Part shown: piece after piece, positions 1 through 6,923 of the stretch
How the letters are laid out: every line of letters begins with the position of its first letter
How positions within the stretch are numbered: the first letter of the stretch is position 1
Source: RPQJ01 sp963762315
GTDB lineage: Bacteria; Pseudomonadota; Gammaproteobacteria; Steroidobacterales; Steroidobacteraceae
Assembly: GCA_963762315.1 (NCBI GenBank)
Contig: CAVXKO010000004.1
Location: forward strand, 992,001-1,056,000
Direction of reading: 5' to 3'
Length of the DNA stretch: 64,000 nt
Position numbers and translations under genes: made by a program
Notes under the pieces: generated by a model
Databases searched by the model: none
What the model saw: only the letters and a program-made list of their open reading frames with translations
Told to the model about the DNA's origin: nothing

Positions 1-2
1 AC

Positions 3-149
3 GTGCAGCAGCACCCGGCGCCGAAGGCTGCGCCATTTCCCGTGGCGGTGGCCGAGCGATTGAGCGCGTGGCTCGCCGACAGCCAGCCGGTCGATGCGAA
101 GCATCGATCGCGTGCCATGGGCCTGCAGCGGCGCGACGGTGGGCCGTGA
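3..149 (+). CDS. C-terminal end of an unidentified protein (partial)
   Basis: An open frame enters from the left edge and ends at TGA 147-149, giving about 48 residues ending in MGLQRRDGGP. Codon composition is GC3-rich like the neighbouring genes, and the frame stops just before the acyl-CoA ligase, as expected for the previous gene of the same operon. I do not recognise the family from this tail. It could also be a chance open frame upstream of the ligase. Confidence 0.35.
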   Translation: MQQHPAPKAAPFPVAVAERLSAWLADSQPVDAKHRSRAMGLQRRDGGP

Positions 150-165
150 CTTGGGCTTGGCGGCC

Positions 166-2238
166 GTGATCGACCCCGGAAAGCTGCGCAGTTTGCTCGC
201 GCCGCGCAGCATTGCGCTGATCGGCGCTGGCGCCTGGACCGACGCTGTGGCGGCCGGCGCCGCTCGCCTGGGTTACGCGGGCCAGACCTGGCGCGTACAT
301 CCGACGCGACCGGATACCGCAGCCGAGCATTACTACCGCAGCATCGACGACCTGCCGGGCGCGCCGGACTCGGCCTTCGTCGCCGTGCCCAACACTGACG
401 TACCGGGTGTCGTAGCAGGCCTGGCGCGTCGCGGAGCGGGCGGCTTCGTCTGCTTTTCCTCCGGATTCGGCGAGACAGGGACGGCGGCAGGCGACGAACT
501 CACGCGACGACTTTGCTCCGCCGCCGGAGACATGCCGTTCCTCGGCCCGAATTGCTATGGCATGGTCAACTACTTCGATCGCGTGGCGCTGTGGCCCGAC
601 CAGGTGGTCGGGGGCTCGCCGCAGCGGGGTGTCGCGATCATCTGCCAGAGCGGGACGATTGCGCTGACGCTGATGTTCAATCGGCGGTCGCTGCCGATCG
701 GCTACCTGGTCACGATCGGGAACCAGACGCGGCTCGCAGCCGAGGACCTGGTCGAGGCGCTCTGCGCGGACGAGCGTGTCACGGCGTTCGGCCTGTACCT
801 CGAAGGCATCCAGGACGCCGGGCGATTCGCGCGGGCCGTGGAACGGGCCCGTGCTGCAGGCAAGCCGATCGCGCTCGTCAAGACCGGCCGGACCGAGTCG
901 GCCGCGGCCACGGCACGCAGCCACACGGGCGCGCTGACCGGGCAGGATGCGGTCTTTGACACCTTCTGCCGCGAAGCCGGCATTGCGCGTTGCGACACGC
1001 TCGCCACCTTGTGCGAAACACTCAAGCTGCTGCATGCCGGTGGCCCGTTGCGCGGGCGCAGGATCTGTGTGATGGGCGCCTCGGGCGGCGACATGGCGAT
1101 GACCGCGGACGTCGCGCGTCACCTCTCGCTGGAGTTCCCCGCGTTCACCGAGGACGCCGCCGTGCGATTGCGCGCCGTGCTTTCCGACCGGGTCGCGGTC
1201 TCCAATCCGTTCGACGTGCACACCTACCTCTGGTACGACCACGACGGCATGCAGCGACTGTTCACGGACGTAATGAGCGAAGACTTCGACGCCGTGGCCT
1301 TTATGCTGGATTGTCCTCCGGTCCCGGAATCCGATGACTCGGCCTATACGCCAGTCATCGAGCGCTTTGCGGAGGCGGCGCAGGGGCAGCGTCCGCGCGC
1401 GGTGCTGCTGTCATCGCTGCCGGAGACACCGAGCCTGCAGACGCGCGAACGATGCCTCGCATCGGGAGTCGTGCCCCTGCAGGGCCAGCGCGAGGGACTC
1501 GAGGCCCTGGCGCTCGCGGCGGAGGTCGGCATGGCGCAGGCCTCCGGAGTGTTCCCGGCGCTGCGCAGGCCGCGGCCGAGTCCGGGTGCCGTCCATTCAC
1601 TCGACGAGCATGCGGGAAAGCAGGCTCTGGCGGCTGCGGGCGTCACGGTGCCGCGCGGCGTCGTGGTTCCCGCGACGGAAGCCGCGCGGGCCGCGACCCG
1701 CATCGGCTTTCCCGTGGCGATCAAGGTGTCGAGCCCGGCGCTGGAGCACAAGACGGAGCGCGGCGGAGTCGTGCTCGGCGTCACGTCAGCGGAACAGGCC
1801 GAGGCCGCGGGCAGGCAACTGGCCCCACTGTCGGACGACGTGCTCGTCGAATCCATGGTCACCGACGCGGTGGCCGAAGTTCTCGTCGGTGTGTCGGTCG
1901 ACGCGCAGTTCGGGCAGGTCCTGATGGTCGGCGGCGGCGGCATCTGGGCGGAGGCGTTCGCCGACACGCAGCTTCTCCTGCCACCATGGACGGAGGACAA
2001 GGTCCGTGCAGCGATCGCGCGTCTGCGCATTGCCCGTCTGCTCGACGGCTGGCGCGGCAAGCCGCCCGCTGACGTGCCGGCGCTCGTCGATACGATCTGC
2101 GCCATCGGCCGCTACGCGCAGCAGGCGTGCGATCATCTCGTCGAACTCGACGTCAATCCGGTGCTCGTGCGGCCCGCGGGCCTCGGGGCCGTCGCCGTCG
2201 ATGTCCTGATCCGTTTGCACCAGGGAGTTGAACCATGA
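166..2238 (+). CDS. NDP-forming acyl-CoA synthetase (acetate-CoA ligase family)
   Basis: Joins a carboxylic acid to CoA at the expense of ATP, or the reverse, through a phosphohistidine. The single chain has a CoA-binding Rossmann domain first (LLAPRSIALIGAG), then the succinyl-CoA-ligase-like domain with the SHTGALTG motif carrying the predicted phospho-His (near residue 250). A C-terminal ATP-grasp domain follows (FPVAIKVSSP, HKTERGGVVLGV, LVESMV). About 690 aa, normal for fused alpha-beta proteins. I chose GTG 166 because family members begin just before LLAPRSIA; an in-frame ATG at 94 would add 24 residues overlapping the upstream frame. It overlaps the next gene by ATGA, so the two are probably co-translated. 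Context suggests a carnitine- or betaine-type acid as substrate, but that is inference. Confidence 0.82.
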   Translation: MIDPGKLRSLLAPRSIALIGAGAWTDAVAAGAARLGYAGQTWRVHPTRPDTAAEHYYRSIDDLPGAPDSAFVAVPNTDVPGVVAGLARRGAGGFVCFSSGFGETGTAAGDELTRRLCSAAGDMPFLGPNCYGMVNYFDRVALWPDQVVGGSPQRGVAIICQSGTIALTLMFNRRSLPIGYLVTIGNQTRLAAEDLVEALCADERVTAFGLYLEGIQDAGRFARAVERARAAGKPIALVKTGRTESAAATARSHTGALTGQDAVFDTFCREAGIARCDTLATLCETLKLLHAGGPLRGRRICVMGASGGDMAMTADVARHLSLEFPAFTEDAAVRLRAVLSDRVAVSNPFDVHTYLWYDHDGMQRLFTDVMSEDFDAVAFMLDCPPVPESDDSAYTPVIERFAEAAQGQRPRAVLLSSLPETPSLQTRERCLASGVVPLQGQREGLEALALAAEVGMAQASGVFPALRRPRPSPGAVHSLDEHAGKQALAAAGVTVPRGVVVPATEAARAATRIGFPVAIKVSSPALEHKTERGGVVLGVTSAEQAEAAGRQLAPLSDDVLVESMVTDAVAEVLVGVSVDAQFGQVLMVGGGGIWAEAFADTQLLLPPWTEDKVRAAIARLRIARLLDGWRGKPPADVPALVDTICAIGRYAQQACDHLVELDVNPVLVRPAGLGAVAVDVLIRLHQGVEP

Positions 2239-3011
2239 CCGACGGCATTCGCACCGAACGCAACGGCGCGGTCCTCGAAGTGACCATCGACCGGCCCAAG
2301 GCCAATGCGATCAACCTCGCCGCGAGCCGCCGTCTCAACGTCGTGTTCAGCGAGTTTCGCGACGATCCCGACTTGCGGGTCGCGATCCTCGCGGGCGCCG
2401 GCGAGAAGTTCTTCTCGCCGGGCTGGGACCTGAAGGCGGCCGCTTCCAGCGAGAAGTCCGACGAGGACTGGGGCGTCGGCGGTTTCGGCGGGCTCAACTA
2501 TCCGCGCAACCTGAACAAGCCGATTATCGCTGCGGTCAACGGGATCGCCTGCGGCGGCGGCTTCGAGATGGTGCTCGGCACCGACATCATCGTGATGGAG
2601 GAGCACGCGCGCTTCGCGCTGCCGGAAATCAACGTGGGCGTGCTGCCGGACGCGGGGACGATCAAGCTCCGCCGGAGGATCCCGTACCACGTCGCCGTGG
2701 AATTCTTGCTGACGGGCCGCTGGATGGATGCCGCGGAGGCCAGGCACTGGGGTCTCGCGAACCACGTCGTCCCCACGGGCACCTCGCTCGCCAAGGCTCG
2801 CGAAATCGCCGCACAGCTGGTGGCGGGACCGCCGCTGCTGTTTCCGGCGATCAAGCAGCTGCTGCGGCACAGCGAGATGGTTCCCGAGCACGAGGCCTTC
2901 GCGCTCCACGACGCACTCGACGGCGTGCAGAAGGTCGTTCGTTCCGAGGACCTGCTCGAGGGCGCCCGGGCTTTTGCCGAGAAGCGTCCGCCGCGCTGGA
3001 AAGGCCGCTGA
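2235..3011 (+). CDS. Enoyl-CoA hydratase/isomerase family protein, CaiD-like
   Basis: Crotonase-fold protein of 258 aa. The N-terminal strand VTIDRPKANAINL, the oxyanion-hole segment GAGEKFFSPGWDLKA and the helix IACGGGFEMVLGTDIIV are all present. The GWDLKA variant is typical of carnitinyl-CoA dehydratase (CaiD) relatives rather than FadB-type hydratases. The Glu in FALPEINVGVLPDAG sits where the catalytic acid is expected. It starts inside the stop of the ligase gene (ATGA). Its 3' end faces that of the acyl-CoA dehydrogenase, with only 10 bp between stops. Role inferred: hydration or dehydration of a crotonobetainyl-CoA-like intermediate made by the upstream ligase. Confidence 0.82.
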   Translation: MTDGIRTERNGAVLEVTIDRPKANAINLAASRRLNVVFSEFRDDPDLRVAILAGAGEKFFSPGWDLKAAASSEKSDEDWGVGGFGGLNYPRNLNKPIIAAVNGIACGGGFEMVLGTDIIVMEEHARFALPEINVGVLPDAGTIKLRRRIPYHVAVEFLLTGRWMDAAEARHWGLANHVVPTGTSLAKAREIAAQLVAGPPLLFPAIKQLLRHSEMVPEHEAFALHDALDGVQKVVRSEDLLEGARAFAEKRPPRWKGR

Positions 3012-3021
3012 ACCCGGCGCC

Positions 3022-4185
3022 TCAACCGCCGAGGGGACGCAGCAGCGAGCGCGAGATGATGTGACGCTGCACTTCGCTGGTGCCTTCCCAGATCCGCTCG
3101 ATGCGCGCGTCGCGCCAGATGCGCTCGAGCGGCAGGTCGGCCATCAGCCCCATGCCGCCGTGAATCTGCAGGGCCTCGTCGGCCACCATCGCCAGCATCT
3201 CGGTGGCCTTGAGCTTGGCAATGGCCATGTCCATGTCCGTGCTCGTGCCCTGGTCGTGGCGCCATGCGGCGTCGAGCACCAGCAACTCGGCGGCCCGGTA
3301 TTCGACCGCCATGTCGGCGAGCTTGAAGCTCACGCCCTGGAACTTGCCGATCGACTGCCCGAACTGCTTGCGCTCGACCGCCCAGCGCTTGGCCAGGTCG
3401 ATTGCACGGTCGGCACGCCCGAGGCAGGTGGCCGCCACCTGCAAGCGGGTGGCGCCGAGCCAGGCGTTGGCGATCTCGAATCCCGCGTGCAACTCGCCGA
3501 GCACTTGCGAGCGCGGCACGCGGCAATCGTTGAAATCCAGGATGCAGTTGTTGTAGCCGCGGTGCGAGACGTTGCGATAGCCCTCGCGCACGGTGAATCC
3601 CGGGTGGCCCTTGTCGACCAGGAACGCCGTCAGCTGCTTGCGCGGGCCGCGTGACGATTGCTCCTCGCCGGTCACCGCGAACAGGATGACGAAATCGGCG
3701 TGGTCGGCGTGGCTGATGAAATGCTTGGTGCCGTTGATCACGAAATCGCCGCCGTTCGCGACGGCAGAAGTGCGCATCGAGCGCAGGTCGGAGCCCGCGC
3801 CGGGCTCGGTCATCGCGAGGCAGTCGATGCGCTCGCCGCGCACGGCCGGCAGCAGGTAGCGCTCGCGCTGTTCGCCGGTGCACGCCATGAGGATGTTCGA
3901 CGGACGGACGACGCCGCCGTAGTGGAGCGCGTAGCTCGCGCGACCGAGTTCCCGCTCGTAGAGGACCCAGGTCACCGTGTCGAGACCGCCGCCGCCGACT
4001 TCCGCCGGCATGTTGGCGGCGTACAGGCCGGCGTCGATGGCGCGCGTTTTGATCTGCTCGATCAGTTCGGGCCGCACGGCGCCACTGCGCTCGACCTCGT
4101 CCTCGTAGGGGTAGAGTTCGCGCTCGACGAACGCCCGCGTAGTCCTGACGATGAGTTGCTGTTCGTCGGTCAGCGAAAAATCCAT
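3022..4185 (-). CDS. Acyl-CoA dehydrogenase, CaiA-like
   Basis: FAD-dependent alpha,beta-dehydrogenase or reductase of acyl-CoA thioesters, 387 aa. The family features are visible: the N-terminal helical domain beginning MDFSLTDEQQ, the FAD/substrate signature CLAMTEPGAGSDLRSM, VINGTKHFISHADHAD in the middle domain, and the C-terminal motif RIWEGTSEVQRHI carrying the catalytic Glu. The overall pattern resembles crotonobetainyl-CoA reductase/CaiA. The start at 4185 matches family N-termini and is preceded by a GAGG ribosome-binding site; a longer open frame upstream is an artefact. It lies 41 bp behind the carnitine dehydrogenase fusion on the same strand, probably in one transcript. Confidence 0.88.
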   Translation of the reverse strand: MDFSLTDEQQLIVRTTRAFVERELYPYEDEVERSGAVRPELIEQIKTRAIDAGLYAANMPAEVGGGGLDTVTWVLYERELGRASYALHYGGVVRPSNILMACTGEQRERYLLPAVRGERIDCLAMTEPGAGSDLRSMRTSAVANGGDFVINGTKHFISHADHADFVILFAVTGEEQSSRGPRKQLTAFLVDKGHPGFTVREGYRNVSHRGYNNCILDFNDCRVPRSQVLGELHAGFEIANAWLGATRLQVAATCLGRADRAIDLAKRWAVERKQFGQSIGKFQGVSFKLADMAVEYRAAELLVLDAAWRHDQGTSTDMDMAIAKLKATEMLAMVADEALQIHGGMGLMADLPLERIWRDARIERIWEGTSEVQRHIISRSLLRPLGG

Positions 4186-4226
4186 GGTGTCGCCTCGGGT
4201 GCGGGTTGCGGCGCGGCCGTCTGGAC

Positions 4227-5711
4227 CTAGGCTCGAACCATGCCGATGGAGCGGCCGGCGCCATCGGGACGCGGCAGCGTGGCGTGGGCGTCGGCAAGCT
4301 CGCGCAAGCGTCGGACCACCGCCGGATCGATTGCTGTCGAGCGCTTCTCGCGGGTATCCACGTGCAGGTGCATCTGCTCGGCCGTCGCGACGAGTGAACC
4401 GTCGCGCGACCGGCGCAGTCTGTGGAAGACCTGCAAGCGCTTTTCGTCGAGCGCGAGCACCTGGAGGTCCGCATGCAGAGTGTCGCCCATGCGCGCTTCG
4501 CCGACGTGCCGTACGTGGCTCTCGACGGTGTAGAACATATGCCCGCGCGCCCGGTATTCGTCGTCCACGCCGACGCGCCGGTAGAGGGCGTCCATCGCGT
4601 CGCCGAACACCTGCAGGTAGCGCGAGTCGGTCATGTGCCCGTTGTAGTCGATCCATTCGGCGCGCACGGGCGTCTCCACGAGACGCAGCGGGCCTGTGAT
4701 CCCGGCGGGCTGGGCGCCGTGGCCGCTTGCAGCGTCGGCATACAGCCGTGCTTCGAGGGCGCGCAACGTCGCTCCCGCGCCGATATCGCTCTCCCTCAGC
4801 ACCTGCTGGATCGCCACGAGGTAGTCGTCGCGCAGACGCTCCAGTTCGCGAATCGATCGTCCGGCCGCCTGCTGCTGCGTGCCTTCGACCATTCGGTCGA
4901 TCAGCGTTTCGGTGAGTTCCGGCGCCTCGAGCTTCGTCCAGGGCCATTTCAGGCAGGGGCCGAACTGCGCCAGCATGTGACGCATGCCGGCTTCGCCGCC
5001 CGCGAGGTGGTAGATGAGGTTGGTGCCCATGGCTGCCCAGCGCAGGCCCGGGCCGTAGATGATCGCCTCGTCGAGTTCGCCGGTCGTTGCGACGCCGTCG
5101 TTGATGAGGTGAAGGATCTCGCGCCACAGCGCTTCCTGCAGACGATCGGTGAGGTGTCCCGGGACCTCGCGCCGCACGTGCAACGGATGCATGCCGATAT
5201 AGCGAAAGAATTCGGCCGCCGAGACCAGCGTGGCCGGGGCCGTCCGTTCACCCGCGACCAGTTCGACCAAAGGCAGCAGGTACACCGGGTTGAACGGATG
5301 CGCGACGCAGAAGCGCCCTGGCTCGTGCATGTCGCGCTGCAGGTCCGTGGGCATGAGGCCCGACGTGCTCGACGCAATGATGACGCCGGGGCGCGTGGCG
5401 CGGCTGACCGCCGCTAGTACGCGCTGCTTGAGCTCGAGCTGCTCCGGGATGTTTTCCTGGATGAAATCCGCACGCGCCGCCATCGCCTCGACGTTCGTCG
5501 TGAAGCTCAACGTCCCCTTGGGCGGCAAGGGTGCGATCGTCAGCCGGGCCAGTGCCGGCTCGGCGTTCGCAACGGCATCGCGAATGACACGCTCCATCGC
5601 CGGGTTCACGTCCGATGCGATGACGTCGATGCCGAAGTGCATGGCGCGCGCGGCCCAGCCGGCGCCGATCACTCCCGTGCCCAGCAGTCCGAGGGTCTTC
5701 AGTGGCTGCAT
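4227..5711 (-). CDS. lcdH: L-carnitine 3-dehydrogenase fused to a 4HBT thioesterase
   Basis: Predicted to oxidise L-carnitine to 3-dehydrocarnitine with NAD+. Residues about 1-320 are a 3-hydroxyacyl-CoA-dehydrogenase-type module: NAD-binding GLLGTGVIGAGWAA, then SSTSGLMPTDLQ, AHPFNPVYLLPLVE with the catalytic His, and the strongly family-specific MRHMLAQFGPCLKWPWTK and AAGRSIRELERLRDDYL. Residues about 350-490 are a hot-dog thioesterase (VRAEWIDYNGHMTDSRYLQVF). L-carnitine dehydrogenases with a thioesterase-like extension are known; the thioesterase may act on betainyl-CoA. Start ATG 5711 has GGGAGG seven bases upstream. No beta-keto acid cleavage enzyme (BKACE), the usual next step, lies in the window. 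Confidence 0.88.
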   Translation of the reverse strand: MQPLKTLGLLGTGVIGAGWAARAMHFGIDVIASDVNPAMERVIRDAVANAEPALARLTIAPLPPKGTLSFTTNVEAMAARADFIQENIPEQLELKQRVLAAVSRATRPGVIIASSTSGLMPTDLQRDMHEPGRFCVAHPFNPVYLLPLVELVAGERTAPATLVSAAEFFRYIGMHPLHVRREVPGHLTDRLQEALWREILHLINDGVATTGELDEAIIYGPGLRWAAMGTNLIYHLAGGEAGMRHMLAQFGPCLKWPWTKLEAPELTETLIDRMVEGTQQQAAGRSIRELERLRDDYLVAIQQVLRESDIGAGATLRALEARLYADAASGHGAQPAGITGPLRLVETPVRAEWIDYNGHMTDSRYLQVFGDAMDALYRRVGVDDEYRARGHMFYTVESHVRHVGEARMGDTLHADLQVLALDEKRLQVFHRLRRSRDGSLVATAEQMHLHVDTREKRSTAIDPAVVRRLRELADAHATLPRPDGAGRSIGMVRA

Positions 5712-5781
5712 CGAACGCCTCCCGTCGCGCCTGTCGTCATCCGCCGAATGATAGTTCAACGCGTGCCGTTGCCGCTGGCCA

Positions 5782-6747
5782 TCACTGTCCCGAGAGGAAG
5801 GGATTGATTTGCGTCGCGACGGCCGCAGGGTCTTCCCAGTAGGCGTTGTGTCCGAGATTGTCGAACACCTTGACCGTCGCCCTGGGCAGGGCCGCACGCA
5901 GCGAACACCGGTCGCGCGGACCGAAGAGATTGTCCTTTGCGCCCCAGATGAGCAGGGTCGGCGCCTGGATCCGCGGCAGGTCGGCCTGCAGGTCGCGCAG
6001 GTTCAGGCCCTGGTCGAGGATCGCAAGCCAGACCTGGGCAGGAATCGCCGCGGCATCCCTTCGCTGGCGGCGGAGAAAGTCCTCGTCCACCGGCGCCGTG
6101 CTCGTGTACCAGGCGATCATGAACGGCGACTCGGGGTCGATCGGATCCTTGAGCCCGAGGATGGCGCTACGAAAATCGAAGGCAGCCTCGCCGCCGGGCT
6201 CGGTGGCGCAACTGGCCAACGGGCCGCCGGTCGACGACTGGAGTACGAGACGCCGTGTGCGCTCGGGCCAGTGTTCGGCAAACGCCTGGGCGACCAGGCT
6301 GCCGAGCGACGTGCCGACGACGTCGGCCTGCTGGACGTGCAGTGCGTCGAGCAGCAGGCGGAGGTCGTAGGCAAACGTGGTGCGGTCGTAACAGCAGTCC
6401 GGCTTGCTCGACTGCCCGTGCCCGCGCAGGTCCGGGATCAGGTAGCGACGTGAAGGATCGAGGTAGGGCAGCAGCGGGACCCAGCCCCGGGCGTTGCTCG
6501 TGTAGCCGTGGATCAGCAAGACGACGGGCGCGTCGCGCGGCCCGCGGTCGACGTAGGCCAGCGAGATGCCATCGGGCAGAACGACGTGCTGGCGCGATGC
6601 ATCGAACGCGTCGAGATCGATCTTCGGCGCGGGTGCGGGCAGGGCGGGCGCCGCAATGGCCGCCAGCGCCACGCAAGCCGTGAGCCGGCGCCGCCAGAGA
6701 GTGAGAGTGGTGCGCCTGCGATATGTGAAAGCGGTCGGTCCTGGCAT
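5782..6747 (-). CDS. Exported alpha/beta hydrolase
   Basis: Alpha/beta-hydrolase-fold protein, 321 aa. Residues about 18-38 form a hydrophobic signal segment ending in APALPAPAP after a basic RRRTTLTLWRRR stretch, so it is probably periplasmic or anchored. The oxyanion motif LIHGYTSNARGW, nucleophile elbow GTSLG, the Asp in LLIWGAKDNLFG and the His in NLGHNAYWEDP make a complete Ser-Asp-His triad. An RBS GGAG precedes ATG 6747. It is 70 bp upstream of the carnitine dehydrogenase gene on the same strand and may lead that transcript, perhaps as an esterase feeding the pathway (for example acylcarnitine or choline esters). The substrate is not readable from sequence. Confidence 0.8.
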   Translation of the reverse strand: MPGPTAFTYRRRTTLTLWRRRLTACVALAAIAAPALPAPAPKIDLDAFDASRQHVVLPDGISLAYVDRGPRDAPVVLLIHGYTSNARGWVPLLPYLDPSRRYLIPDLRGHGQSSKPDCCYDRTTFAYDLRLLLDALHVQQADVVGTSLGSLVAQAFAEHWPERTRRLVLQSSTGGPLASCATEPGGEAAFDFRSAILGLKDPIDPESPFMIAWYTSTAPVDEDFLRRQRRDAAAIPAQVWLAILDQGLNLRDLQADLPRIQAPTLLIWGAKDNLFGPRDRCSLRAALPRATVKVFDNLGHNAYWEDPAAVATQINPFLSGQ

Positions 6748-6849
6748 GGCGACTCCGAAAACATCGTTCGAGCGGGTCCCGCGTCCCCTGGGCCGGTACA
6801 GCCGATTTCATCACATTGACGTGCCCTCCAACCCCGTAGGGGACTCCGC

Positions 6850-6855
6850 TACAAT
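6850..6855 (+). promoter_or_regulatory. Possible -10 element upstream of sucA
   Basis: TACAAT lies about 70 bp upstream of the sucA start, in the 176-bp gap between the divergent hydrolase gene and sucA. A TTGACG at 6816-6821 is 28 bp away, too far to be its -35 partner, and no good -35 sits at 16-18 bp. Either the promoter is activator-dependent or this is chance. Confidence 0.3.
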
Positions 6856-6923
6856 ACACGCCCTTTTTTCCGCGGGTTCGCCCGTGGAACCGATTGATTT
6901 ACCACTGCGAACTGTTCGGGGCG

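Noticed and set aside
6816..6855. Standard sigma-70 promoter TTGACG...TACAAT for sucA
   Set aside because: The spacing is 28 bp, far from 16-18; only the -10 was kept, at low confidence.
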